A stretch of DNA of 64,000 bases, taken from assembly GCA_013398955.1 (NCBI GenBank), contig VWPU01011634.1, positions 124,001 through 188,000 on the forward strand, read 5' to 3'. This DNA is from Callaeas wilsoni (taxonomy: Eukaryota > Chordata > Aves > Passeriformes > Callaeidae). The position numbers and the translations under genes were made by a program. Every line of letters starts with the position of its first letter. Position 1 is the first letter of the stretch. Positions 1-13,300 of the stretch are shown here, piece by piece. Under the pieces are notes generated by a model. That model searched no databases. It was not told the origin of the DNA and saw only the letters and a list, made by a program, of their open reading frames with translations.

Positions 1-3000
1 TAAAATACCCAAATACTTAAATTGTGAGCTTATTGTAACCCTGAGAGAATGCACATTTATTCTAGTAAATGAAAATAATTAAATAAAAACATTTGTCTTA
101 GTGATTCCTAATTCTGGTTCTTCCATGGTAAACTTAAAATTCAAGTTACAGCACGACTGGGGTTTTCTCTTGAGTGATTACTAGACTAGGACTTCAAGAA
201 TTTGGCCCATAAGAGACAGATTTTCAAAACAATTCAGTTTTTACTTACAGGCCAAATGAAGAGGCCACGTTTTCAAGTGCTCGCTATGCAGTGGAATGAT
301 AAGTACTGAGTTCTACCAAAAATGAAGCTGCAACACAGAGGCTCCAAATAGTGTATTGAGAATAAGGGGGCAGAAGATTGTTCATTAGTGTCTTTGTTAT
401 AAATCAGGCATCAGGTGTTACTTTTCATGGTGTAGCTATTTGTACATCATGAAATTGAACGAGTTGATGATATTCACATTAGCCAAGAAAGAAAAAAAGA
501 AAAAATAGTTCTTACTATTCATATATTTTAAAGCTCAAGCACATGATAGCCATAACCTTTCTTTTAGATTTTTTTTAACCTTAAATTAATAAAATTTTTG
601 AATTTGAAGTTTGTTTGGAATATCATAAAATTTAATTAATGTTTTCTGAAATAATTTTGTTGCATTTTTGTGCTCTACCTCTGAAATTATTCAGATAGTA
701 CTTGTTAATATATTTTAATGGGAAACAAAATAATTTATTATATGCTAGTCTGAAATTTCATCCATCCTGACAGATTTAGTTTCTTTGGACCTATGCTTTT
801 TACTTGAAATTACTTCTTATGTCGAAACAAAGGATTATCACAGGCACAAGGTATATTGACACATGTCTGAGTTTAAACAAAAATAGCTGCACAATGCTAC
901 TCATTAACAGTGAGATACTTTGTGAAAAAAATCTATAAACATCATTAAACATTCAAAACATTCTGGGAAGTTATCATTCTTGTGAAATTTTGAAGCATTT
1001 TGAAATTCACATAAAATATTTTTAAAAAAATCATCAATTAAATTGAATCTTAAATAAGCCAAGGTCCAATCAAATGGAAAATATAACATAACGTATGGGT
1101 AAAGCCAGAAGAAAAATCTGAATTAACTATTTTATGTACATTGGAGACATACCAAAACCTATAAATATTTGTGTCTATGCCCTTAAGCATAATTCCATAA
1201 CTGTACTTCTGAGGAGTGAGATGTATATTTTTACTTTCTAAAAACTTGTACTAGAAAAAATAATTTTTAAAGTTCTCCATTATGGTGTGTACTAGGGAAT
1301 GCCAAAGTGATGGAAAAAGGGGTCCTAAACTAATAACACAAATTCATGGAAATATCCGGAATACATAGTCACAGTGATGGTGGTTAGTTTTGTTGCTTTG
1401 TTGTTGTAGTAGCATTTGGAATTCTTTTAATTTTTTTCTTTTACTTCTGAAATCATAGAAAAAATAAACAAAAATTTGGGTCTTTGTAGGACACTTATCT
1501 TTCTCTGTAAACACTGATAGAAATGCTACTGCATCTGGGAAAAATGTGTGAGGTATCTTGTATGTAACCTAAGCTATCGTTGCAGCATATGCTTCTGACA
1601 GGTTTGCTTTATCCTCAGTGAGTTTCTTTTAAGTAGTTTTGCCTGCAGTGAGTGTAACCACCCTCACCGTGCAGGAGGTGAAGATTTTACTATGTGCCTG
1701 AAATCTGAAAGAGGTGAGTCATCACCCTTTGCAGGTTTTTACAGCGTAGTTGCTCGGTGGCAAGTCTATGGAAAAAGCACAAAGAACAGCGTTGAAGTGT
1801 TACAGATTTTCTGGATTTACATACAAGAAAACAAAGGGAAAAAATTTCAAGTTACTGCCAGTTATTTGAAGGGGAAATTTCAGGAGAAACTCTGATGAAT
1901 CAGTTAGTAAATTCATAGAATTCTCTCAATCCTTGGAGGATGCTGTAACACTGATTATATAAATGTCTGAAATTTTGATAGAAATATTTTTCTTTCCCAG
2001 CATTCACAGTGTTAGTCTACAAAGTAGACGTCACACTCAGAGTTGTTTTCAGATCACTGAATAATACCAAGTCTCTAACCACTAGTTACATAGGTAACAA
2101 TTTACACTGGAAACACAACTATTAATTCAACTTTCCCTTTTACAGATGTGAACCGAGACTGCTCTTATATGTAGGTAAATAGTCAACAGTTTTCCATTTT
2201 ATCTGTTTTAGCTTAAAGACTTTGACTAATTTTGAACTGCAAATTGCTGTATGTACCTGGAAAGAAAAACCGTGTTCTGGCTTCCCAAGGAACAAATTGT
2301 ACTGATTTGGTGTATTCATTGTTATTAATTTCGTTGTTATTCCTTCGTTTATAGCTTATGGATGTTTTTGTTCCAAACATCCTCTTTGGAAATCTCCTTA
2401 AACACAATATGTTTAATAAAACGAGAAGGAAATAAGCAAAGAATCAGTGGACATTTTTGCAGCTACTCTGTATCTCACTTTTCAAGGAGTAGTCAAATAA
2501 AAAAACCTTTTCACGAATGCACAAAAGACAGTGATATCTTATTTTAGTAGATTCTTCAAATTCAATGTAGATTTACCAAAAAGGGCTTACAAACACTATT
2601 GTGAGTAGCATGGTGTTGCTCAAAAGAGGCAGAGATTCTTTTATTTTGTTTAGGGACAGCACAAGGAAATTATAACCCCCTTACATCATCATAGGTGTCT
2701 TTAAAAGGGCCTTCCAGTATTTCTGGCTACAGATTTCTCCTGGGAAGAACCAAGCTGGAAGTCTTTACCACAACAATTAAACATGATGAATTGTAGTAAT
2801 GACAAACTATACTTCAAATTCATGGGTTATAATTAGTCAGTTGTGACTCATAAGACTAAGTGCAGCTACTAAATGTAACAAGTGGCTCAGGCATTAGAGT
2901 GTCTCTGTTTTAGATGTCTTAACACTTAATAGTGTCTGCAGCCCTAAAGGAGATTTTTAGGTTTCTCCACAAAATATACAGAAAACCTACAGAAGAAAAC

Positions 3001-3397
3001 AATTTAAATGGAAAATTCCCTAAGATGACATCAAGGACTTAGCTCTTCTACTGCTTAGAAACTCAGAAGAATCAGCCTGGCCTCATATGTTTTGTGTGGA
3101 CAACATCCTTATGCATGTCATCCCTTTAGTACATAACAATAGAAAAGAACGTCCTAGTATTGTCTTTTTAATTATGCATCGCCACATATACTATGGATTT
3201 TGGAAAGACTATATCCCTTTTGTCTCCTGACATTGGTTTCTAGAGATGGCTGAAGTTTAAGTTAATAAAATCTAGATTTTTTTTAAAAAAAAGTATAATA
3301 AATAAAGGCAAGATCTGTCAAAGTAATTAAATCTTTAATAAGATCCAAAAGGAAGATTTTAAAATAAATATTTTGTTAGCTTTACAAGTTCTTTATT

Positions 3398-3413
3398 AAA
3401 AAAAAAAAAAAAA
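3398..3413 (+). repeat. Poly-A run (16 A)
   Basis: An uninterrupted run of 16 A residues. It could be a simple expansion or the worn tail of a retroposed sequence, but the preceding 100 bases match no repeat I recognise and there is no clear flanking duplication. Confidence 0.9.
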
Positions 3414-4567
3414 TGTCCAGGGGAGGGGTAAACCAAATAAGTACGTCCTTTTAACAAGTATTGTAGATGAAACTGGTATCTGAACAAAAGTTTTATGACT
3501 CAGACTGCAGCATATTGTGGTTTTTGGATGGTAGACAAGTGCGAATCATGTCTTCCAAAAGAAGGATATATAGTAATAACAGTACAATTAAATTCAAATT
3601 TTGAGAACAAATTAACTTGAATTATCAAGCCATCTAACGAGTATTATTCATAAAACAGTATTCTAGGGCATAATTTACTGCAGAGAAGTCACTTCTATTT
3701 CAAGGGGTTGGCTTATTTTATTTTCTTGCAAGAAATTTCGATTATTTTAGCATTTTGCATTCAATGAATAATGGATTCAAGAGAGTTATAAATAATGGAT
3801 AACTAAATTATGAATATAAGAAATGTGATATTAACAAAACACAAGACACTCATTCTAAAGAAAACTGTTAAGTGCCAAAATCCCATTAAGATTGCAATCA
3901 TGGTAGTGATTAGACTTACAGAAGAATAGTTGTGCAAAGCCAGCCATCTTTTCTTTTTCCTAGTATCTCTGTCTTTAGACCTAACCTAAGCCTATAAACA
4001 GTAAGACTATTCAGGGTCTAGCAACTTTTCCCCTCCCAGTCTTGGAATTGTTCCTTTCTATGCTTATAGATAATGATAACTTTTCTAAAAGTTGTATTTG
4101 TTAGAATGTGTTCTCTGCCTCTCTGTCAAAATCCACATGAATTAAGGCCAGTCAAGACTATTCTGACCAACATTCTGGTACTGATTTATAAAGGAGAAAA
4201 ATATTAAAATCTGTGTTTTCTAGGACAAATAAATCCATTCCAACACACTTTCATTACTAGCCCAATCTCTAACTAGCTTCCTAAATTTAAACAAAGAAAG
4301 AAGAATTGCAAAATATAAATAGCTTATAACTAAGTAGCATTTACTTTTTCTAATAGAATATTACAAATATAAATTTGTATAAAGTGCTCCAAATGGGACA
4401 AGGAGGACCACACAACACAAATTTTTTTGAGGTCACTCAATTTTGATTAAGTAAATAGAAAGAGAAAGCTTTCATCCAGATTTTTCTTTGTCTACCTGAC
4501 TGAGTTAATTATCTACCTTAACCCACTTGCTGTACTTCCTTTAAAACTTTATCAACACCTTCTGTTT

Positions 4568-4589
4568 AAAAAAAAAAAAAAAAAAAAAA
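4568..4589 (+). repeat. Poly-A run (22 A)
   Basis: An uninterrupted run of 22 A residues, the longest homopolymer in the window. No recognisable retroposon body lies upstream. It is likely length-polymorphic and error-prone in assemblies. Confidence 0.9.
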
Positions 4590-4689
4590 GAACCTAATCA
4601 AACCAAAACCACCAGAATTCCATTTTCACACCACTTTTTCTCATTTATTTAGACACAAACCTACATGTAAATAAACACTAAAGTCATTG

Positions 4690-5060
4690 CTGTGACACCA
4701 GCTTTTGCTCCAAGCCCTCACGGGTGATTTGCTTTCATCCAGGCACTGCAAGTTGTAGCCTGGGGGCTGTCATGGGGTCTACAGAGCAGGGCATTGCCCA
4801 GCAAGCCTGAGCATGGCAGGCTAGAGATCTTTCGGAGCAGCCAGGAAGCAAGGCTTACCAGGCAAACTTATAACCATGACATGCCTCCCATATGTCAAGT
4901 CAGGATCAGATCCAAAAAGCAATAAGGGAAGTAAGGACATACTTGCCCAGCATTGTTAACAGCTGCAGTGCTGATGCAGAACAGCTTTAGTCGGGACCCA
5001 AGTGTGAGAACTCACCTCAAAAAGAGTGTTACTCTCAGAATCTTGTTAATGGCCAAGGGA
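4690..5060. other. GC-richer unclassified patch
   Basis: This stretch is noticeably richer in G and C than its flanks and contains several CAG/CTG-rich words. It has no open frame of note. It may be an old, diverged mobile-element remnant or a conserved non-coding element. I do not recognise a family and found no terminal repeats. Confidence 0.3.
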
Positions 5061-5070
5061 AACACCACAT

Positions 5071-5110
5071 ACACATACATATATATATATATAAATATAT
5101 ATATATATAA
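5071..5110. repeat. TA dinucleotide microsatellite
   Basis: About 40 bases of alternating T and A, interrupted once by an extra A, preceded by a short CA-rich stretch. Self-complementary, so it could extrude as a cruciform. Confidence 0.9.
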
Positions 5111-5984
5111 GCAAAACTAACCACTTATTATTAGTGCAATGGAGACCTTAGTCTAATTCACTACTATAGACCTAATTTTATGAATGAAACAAACATTATT
5201 AATGAAAAAATAAAGCATAACAATGCAGTAGCAATTCAGTTAGAGCACTTGTATACATTTTTAATTCTATTTATGCTATTGATGGAACATGCACACTTAG
5301 TGTCTATCGGGGTATTATGACAAGACATAAGCATTTGGAGTCCTTCACTGGGAGGGATATGTTCATGATTTCTTCTACTTTTCATTTTTCCTCTGTTATA
5401 CATTCACAGACAGAATTAGCGAACACACATTTACATCTTTTTCTACATTGGTCTGTTACCCCAGATTATATCAAGAGTTAATGCTCTTCATGTATGATAA
5501 TATTTTATCATGCATACTACTAAAACATTAGATACTATTACCTTGCTATTTTTTATACCCATAAACCAGTTTTGAGGCTCTTCAGGCCTTTTTTTTTTTT
5601 CATTGACCATTAGTGAGCAGTTTATAGTTGTGTGTTCTCCCATAGCAAACCTGTGTCCCATCTCTTATCATCCCATGCCTGTACTCCTCAGTGTCCCATC
5701 TCATGTCTTTATTTTTCAAGGTCCCTGCTATCATAGCTGTATCTTTACCATATATTTTTACACTAAATCATTTTGCAAGGGTTATAGATATCTCATTCCA
5801 CCTAGAAATACACTCTTACTGCTGTCTATATACAACTGTAGCTCTACAGCACACAGATAAGCAAAGGTCAAACAAGATAGACGAACACATTTGCCCACTC
5901 AGAGAAACTTCTATCATAGCCAAAACAAGTAAAACAAAGCTACAGGTCAAGAAATATTAAGACAAAAATGGCCTGATATGCCTC

Positions 5985-6240
5985 AATCTAGAGGCCTTGC
6001 AAACTTATAAAAGCTTGCTGCCTGTTGCTAGCAACAGCAATGCCAAGCTACAGCAGCTCCTAAGTGAAAAGGGACATGCTTAGAGAGTACAGCTGGTGAC
6101 CCTATGCAAAGCAAGGAGCTGCCTCCACCTGTGGCCCATCAGCCAGATTAGCAGGATGGAGAGAAGGAAGATGTACTCAGAGCTCTGAAACACAGGTGGG
6201 TTTATTTCTGGTTTCAGGTGATCCAGATCTCATAGGTATG
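5985..6240 (+). other. GC-richer patch with TATA-like word
   Basis: A GC-richer block that begins near a TATAAAAG word (about 6007-6014), followed closely by the hairpin-forming TGTTGCTAGCAACA (arms TGTTGC and GCAACA). The arrangement is reminiscent of the promoter part of an LTR, but I see no TG...CA boundaries or target duplication. The alternative is an ordinary GC-richer island in AT-rich DNA. Confidence 0.2.
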
Positions 6241-6746
6241 TTTGGCCTTAAGATTTCAGCCAATGGAAAAAAGAGAGAATGCAGAAATACTTACTAATCA
6301 GCCCATTCCAGGGAGAGTGAGAGAGAAGAAAAACACTTTAAACAAAGGATTAATCAGCTTCTAGTACCAAGGAGATGTTGAAAAATACACAAAACCTGGC
6401 ATTAGTACAATCAAGATATTTGTAACAAGTCTAATTTCCTTTTACTGGTGAGATTATTGCTCTTGTAGGAAGGTTGTATGTGTATTACATATTTTTTTCA
6501 AAAAGTCTTTTGTATAGTCTCGTATAACATTCTCATAAGCAAAATAACAAAAAATGGTGAAGATGAAGCCCTGCGTGACTGAGTCCCTAGCTGACCAAAA
6601 ATGAGAGAATATTAAAAGGAAGTCTATTATAATGCCTCTGTGTTTTGGGTCTTACAATCTAGGAAATGGACCAGATATATAATAAATCATACTTGTGATA
6701 CCAGACTAGTAAGGGTAGCGTGTTCTTTTGGAATGGATCATGGGCT

Positions 6747-7358
6747 GAATAGAATCATGTAATCACTAAGATCAGAAAAAAACTACGAGGTCACAGAGTC
6801 CAACCTTTGAATGAATATCAGCATGTCGACTAGGCCATAGCACTAGATGCCACATTCAGCTGTTTCTTGAAAAAACGTTTTGTTTATCCCCTTCCTTACC
6901 TCACCAAGAACTGAAAACATTATCATTTCCTGGTTGCTATGTCCAAGACAGCCTCTGACTGCCACGTCTCCCACCAGCCCTTGTAAATTCATAAGCAGCA
7001 GGTCCAATGCGGTCCCACTCCTGGTAGGCTCACTAGACAACTGTGTCTGGAAGTTACCTCCTACACTCTCCAGGAACCTTCTACACTGCCTCCTCTCCAC
7101 TGTGTTGGCTTTCCGGCAGACATCGAGCAAGTTAAATTCTCTGACAAGAACAAGCAATCATAAAACATCAGCCAGCCACTGAAGTATAGAATACTTCACC
7201 TGCCTCTTCATCCTGGTTGGGCGCTCTATATCAGACTCTCACCAGGATATCTGCCTTTTTTAGCCTTCCCCCAGGTTCCTGCCCATAGGCACTCAACCTT
7301 CTCATCAGAGTCCTTGACCTCTATACAGTTGAAATACTCTCTAACGAACAGGGAATAT
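6747..7358 (-). mobile_element. CR1 LINE, minus strand, reverse transcriptase part missing
   Basis: Read on the minus strand, this is a CR1 non-LTR retrotransposon. About 6747-6868 matches the CR1 3' untranslated end; the plus strand shows the typical antisense pattern GAATCA...AATCACTAAG...GAGTCCAACC. About 6869-7358 matches ORF2 upstream of the polymerase, the apurinic-type endonuclease. The roughly 2 kb that should encode the reverse transcriptase is absent between them. It may be one element with an internal deletion, or two adjacent CR1 fragments in the same orientation. It is 5'-truncated, as most CR1 copies are, and is not mobile. Confidence 0.85.
6843..7358 (-). pseudogene. CR1 ORF2 endonuclease fragment (dead)
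   Basis: Two minus-strand frames carry the endonuclease of a CR1 LINE. The upstream piece (about 7358-7226) reads VREYFNCIEVKDSDEKVECLW, and the downstream piece (7157-6843) contains VREFNLLDVC, RRFLESV, SEPTRSGTALDLLLMN and GCLGHSNQEMI. In an active enzyme this family has GDFN and SDHE motifs, which hold catalytic residues. Here GD is replaced by RE and DH by NQ, and the frame is broken between about 7226 and 7157. The intact protein would nick target DNA to prime reverse transcription; this copy cannot. The frame then runs into CR1 3' untranslated sequence without any polymerase. Confidence 0.85.
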
Positions 7359-10300
7359 TTTGTATTTGAGGAAATACTTTGGCCTTGGAAAATTAAAATT
7401 GCTATGAATTCAGGCAAAAATGTGAATTTTGAAAGAGGTTGACGTGAAAAGATAAGACTATATCCAAAATGAGATAATACATATTTGGAGAATAGGTCAT
7501 TCTACTTAACATGGGTAGGTCTCAGCTGGAATACTTTGGGCTGCTGCATTTTCAAAATTCATCATAGTGAAGGAAGTCAAAAGGAGAACAGGAGAGGGGA
7601 AGATGTTTGGAAAACATGAACAATAAGGCAATCAAATCGAAATTTTAGTAAGAAAATATAGTGTTTCTAGTAATTAAAAATCTACAGTAAGGTTTAGTTG
7701 CTTAAATATTAATGTCTAGAGCCAATTAAAACAGCCCATGTGTCCTGCTTAGCTTCCGGTAGCTCTCTTATAAAAACATGCATTTTCTGTCGTGTCATAT
7801 CTGTTAACTTCATAAGGAAATCCTAAATGCTTTAGAAGATCTGAAATGACACAGCTGTTCATAATTTGGACACCTGAGTGTCCTTCTACTTCAAAAAATT
7901 ACATGAAGAATACAAAATTTTGAAATACTTTGCAACCACAAAGACTTCAATGACAAAGACAGAAAAGATCAAGCTATGAGAACAGCAAAGAGCCAGTACT
8001 TCTGAATTATATTTAACAGAGGTTTGTTGGTTTGGTTTTTGATTTTGCTTGTTTTGTGTGATTATTTTTCCCTTTTATGTTTTTAAAGATGCCTTTAAGC
8101 AAATATTTTTGAGTGGTCCAAATACCTTTTAGTTGTCCAGGTGCTCTTAATCTCACCCAGAACAGAACAACAAATTCAGTGATATATTGCAAATTTTCTA
8201 CGTATTTTATTCTGTGATTTCCATCTGGAAATTAATCTCATATAACTGACTGATTAAATTACAGTTTAATATTTTCATTGCCATCTCATGACAATGACTT
8301 CTGAGCACTCAGCAGTTCTGAGTTTAAAATTGGTGTAAAATATTTTCTCAAAAACTTTCTTCTAAAGCTAAGTGTGAAATAGCGTGAAGTACACACCTGG
8401 CAAGCATCACGCTATAAATGTTACCCAGCTGAGGAAAAAACATATCCTGTTTTAAAATATGTATTTGTGATTGTTTAGCAAGAATAGGATTTAAGTAGTA
8501 AGCTTTAAGTCTAAGGTGTCTTACATATATGTCCAATTATCCTGAGAATAGAAGGGAATCAGGTTTTCCATAAATAAAATAAATAAAAGCACTTAAGGAG
8601 AGGAATACAAAACTGGAGAGGTGTGGTGGGCTGGGAAGCAAAACAAAATAAATGGACTTCAGGCAGTCATTCTTTTTCCAGAGCTTTTCATAATTCTTAT
8701 CAGGGAGCATAGCCCCAAATCTTGCTGCAACAGCTTTTGTTCAGATGGTAATGTTGTCCTCACTTGAAATTAATGGCATCTGGGTGCAACAATTCTTCAG
8801 GTAAGTTTTCCTGAAATGTCTTTTGTAGCTTTTGTTTTCACTTGTAACACAAATTGTGGTATAGAGAGTGAGGTTGTTCATGTTTCTGTACAATAAGATA
8901 AAATTAACTTTGGATTTCAATAATTTCAGAGAATGTGAAATTGCCCTAACTGTGGAAAGATCTAAGCTAAACTGAGCTAGGAGTTCAGGGGAAAATCTGA
9001 TTGAAATGCTTCTAACTTTTGCTTGGTAGCAGTGAATATAGTTTGCACTAACTATAGATTAGGGAATGCTAAAATAAATCTGCTTGTAGCCTTTCACCAC
9101 ATTTAGTGAAACGTTAATAGAGTTGACTGTCGGGGGTTTTTTCTTACTGACTTTATTATGAAGAATTATCCCACAATATATCGGAAAATACTCTGTCGTG
9201 GATGTGTATTGCACGTGTAATAATTCTGTGAAATTGTCTTGCTAATATATTAAATTACTAAGAGGACCTGCAGAAAGCACCTGTGCGTGTTCTGGGGAAC
9301 AGAGTTCTAATTCCCATCTCAACAATCTAGAGGAGAGTTTTTTCCCAGCAAGCAGACTTTTATAGAGAAGAGTCCAAATACTTTGTAGAGAGTGACTTTA
9401 GAATACAGAGAAAACAAATGTTGAACTTGCTTACACTTTTTCTAAGTTATTTACTTGTTTTGGACACTAGAATCACCTAGGAGTTATACAAAGATATATT
9501 AAGAGTTGTACAAAACAAGGATCCTACCTGGAGAAGAATGCTTCCCAGAAACTGGTCTTAAATGGTCCTCTTGACTTCAGAACTATATTTGTCCTCAGAA
9601 ACAAAATTTCCAGGATTAGGCACCAAATCAAAGCCGACTATAACTCAGTAGCATATGCAAATGTGTCATTACTTATAAACATATAAATTATTGGCATGGA
9701 ATTAAAAAATCATCGCACACCAGAATAAGCTTATGCAAAAAATTTGCTGAAGTTCTCTTAGTAGTTATTAGGCTTCCACCTGAATTTCTAAAAAAAAAAT
9801 CCTCTGTTACCTTCACCTCTTAGTATTTGTTCTCAACAAAATCTTAATTAAAAAAAAAAACAAAATGGACAGGCTTTAAAAGTGTGGGCAGGAAAACAAA
9901 ATAACATCATCAGATTTCCAAAATCATAAACTCTAGTGAAAATAATTTCGTGGATCATGGTAATTCATCTCATCTTCCTCCTTTAACAGGATTTTTCTAT
10001 CAACTACTTTCCCTCTCCCAGTCTGATTAACATATCTTGTAACATCCACAGCATTTGTTCTAAAACTTGTACTTAGCTTTTAAAATTTTTCTTCTTTTTC
10101 TCATGGCAGAAGAGCTTATGGAGCCAAAAGTTTCCCTCTTTTCTCAAGCTTTATCAATTGATCTAAAAAAAGATACTATATCTTCCTACAAGCTTTACCT
10201 AATTTGTATCCTTACAATGTCACAGCTGCAATCAATATAATCGACTTAACACCTAAGTTAAGGTAACATTAAGTGAGTGATCATAATGTCTTTTTAATGC

Positions 10301-13300
10301 ATTTAACTAAAGTTTAAACACTTTTTGGTTTTCTGATTATATCTATCTCCAGTAGCTCTAAGACACCAATTCCTGTTATATTAACTACAGTAGTCAACCT
10401 TTTTAATAATCTTCCCGAAGCCTTTTTCAGAGGAAGAAACTCACTGATTTTTATGAGTTTAAATAAATGATACATGAGAGGTGGCAGGTGTTTGCTCAAG
10501 TTTACCTAAAAAGCCTCTGGACAAAAGCACAGTGCAAGGCTCTTAAACCCTGACTTTTCTTCTAACCTGTGGAAATATCCTTTTGCTTGCTTAAAAGTGT
10601 GGATAAAAAGAGACAAAAAAATCAATCTTATGCTCAACAAGTGCTTTCCTAGTGTAGTCGATATTCTGACTCAGACTTACAGTTCATTTTAAATTATAAA
10701 TTCTATCTAGATCACACTTTAAGTTAAAATAAGGTGGTAGAATCATACTGCAGGAATTCTTTGGGGATACCTGGCCATGATTTTTCTAGTAATAGCAAAA
10801 CTACATCAAGGATTCAGTTTTGCTCACAGAACTTCTTCAGTTGCTTTTCTTGACTTTGGGCCAAATCTGGGAAGAAAGACAAATGTAAATAGTTCAACTT
10901 TGCTCCTGTATACAAATGTGAAGTTCCTTGCAGTTCACACTTCTCAGCCAAAATTGAAAATCTTTGGCAATTTAAAACTACACCAAAGAGTTTTTGTTTT
11001 TTGGATATATATGAATGGCATTCATCTATGAGGAGTCTACCAATCAAATCACAGCAAGACATAAAAAACTAGAAAACTAATGAATTTAGTTAAATAAAGT
11101 AAATATAAAAGATTGTATTTTTCAAGTTGCAAATCCCAAATTTCAAGCCATGTTTCTGCAGAGAATGTGTCTCAGAAATAGCAACTACTCCAGAATTAAT
11201 AATTCTTTGATAGGATTAGCATGCCAAGTCTATTTTTTTCAAAACCCCCAGTCTAGGCTCCTTATTGTTTTATAAATCTTGATGAGCCTTGTAAATGTTC
11301 TCATATTTTTATTAAATGTGACTGTACTGACAGCAAAATTATCCATCCTGACCAGATGATGACTATAAAGCAGTATAAGGATGATGCAGAGAAGTAAAAA
11401 ATAAAAGCAAGTATCTGTAGGACTCATCTATATGCACTGTACAGCTCTGCAGTTCACAACAGCCCTATGAAAGTATAGGTCTAAAATATAATTAATATAA
11501 AAAATCCATTCATGACTCTTAAGTAGATGGAAACTCTGAATCTGATTTTTTCTCTCATGTTTTAGTCAGCTAATGAAATAAAGATGAAGCTCTTAATTTT
11601 ATTTCTTAGGTCAAGCCATAACATTTCCTGAGATATTTGACTGAAGGAGAAATAATACAAATCTGAGTGGTTGAGTGAGTTTTTTTAACATGTTACATTA
11701 CCCAGCATTTTTTGGTTTGAATTTTTGCAATCCAGTAGTTGTTGCTTTTCATCAGACTAATAAGGGTACTATAAATAGTTTCAAAACAGCAGTGATGAAG
11801 TAATGTTGCTGAAAGATGTAACTCTTATAAATAATCTAGCAAAATCACAACAATTGATTTATAGTCCTCACTTTTCTCCTTCCCTATCTCAGAACCCACT
11901 GCTGCAAAATTCTGGACAACTCATTACCATGTTCCTAAACAGAAGCAAAGTAACTCAGCTAATAGCTTGTGTTTTTTCTGCTTCAGTATTCCTGAAATAC
12001 AAAGTTGTCCAAAGACAGCTACTTGGAGAAATTCTTCTCCTTAAAAAGCATGGCTTAAGGGGTTGAAATACCGGTCTTAGTAGTTAGGATTTCTTTCTGA
12101 AACTTGAAACTGTTTTCAGTAAAATTCTAACTTCTTTATTCCAGATGGTCAGTGATAGAACTTAATTTACAAAAACAGTTTGTTTGTAATTTTAATTAAG
12201 ATTAGAAAGTGGTCTTTAAATGGGGATGTTGTTCTGATTTTCTCCCCATCTTATAGTTTTGAGCCCTATAGTGATTTAAAAAAAGAGAAAAAAGAAAAGA
12301 AAGAAATTAAGCCAGAAAAATTGTTTCCATTGCAATCAATCAGTGAGATTTTGAACCAGGGCCATTTATGCAAATGATAAAAAACTGAGTGAGCCATTTG
12401 CAATGCATAATTTAGCTAAAAATGTTAACCTCTCCTTCTGTTCCAGGCTTATCCACAAGCAGATCACACATTCCTTGAATTTATTTCTATTTAGACGTGC
12501 TTTCTGGGAAGAAAAAAGAAATTAATCTGGTAGTTTTATAATCACAAATATTCATGTGTATTTGGCAACATTTATTTATAGTTGTGTCTGGTAGTAAGTA
12601 CAGATTTATTTATTATTTGTATTTCTAATTCAAATCATGGGGTTAAAAATATTTGCGGCTAAAGTTCTGTAGCATTTTCTTTAGAGAGTAGGACCTCTTT
12701 GTCTGATTCTTAATATTCTTAATATTTTCAGAACCAGATTCCAAATAGTTACTCAGTCTGATACCTTAGACAGCTTTCAGAAAGGGGATTTTTCAAACTG
12801 CCTGTACTTTAACCTTCCTATTTTGACAACATATGATCATATGAACATACGATCTAATTCTGTTTAAAGTGTTATATTTGGCTTGTCTTTGTGAGAGGTC
12901 ATACAGAGAGAATTGCAAACTCATTTCTCTATATGGGCTCTTTGCAGACAGAGGAAAACTTGCTGACCATGCGCAGACTCTACTGGGAGCCCTGAGATCA
13001 CATTAACACATTGTAAATGGTAATGTCATAAAGCCCTTCTCTCAGCTTGGATTGCTAACAGACTGGGCAGCAAGGTGCACCCTCCTCTTGTTGGGTTTGT
13101 AAGACTTGGTGAGCTTACATCTGGTCCTGTCATGAAGAAAGTGTAGCACATCTGCAAAAAAGGCATCACTTATATTCTCTAGAAGCCCAGTTACTAATAC
13201 AACAAACTATGTGGTTTGAACAACATGATATGGGAGCATCATTTTCATAGTTTTCTTCCATAAATGCAGCAGACAGGAAGTGCAACCCAGTAGGACTCTG

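Larger units (their letters stand above)
1..6746. other. AT-rich non-coding stretch, no gene seen
   Basis: This stretch is AT-rich on both strands and the open frames in it are short (under 90 codons), overlapping and without recognisable domains, as expected by chance. It holds two poly-A runs, one TA microsatellite and two GC-richer patches, listed separately. Otherwise I see no repeat family, RNA gene or exon in it. It could be intergenic or intronic; nothing here decides between them. Confidence 0.6.
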
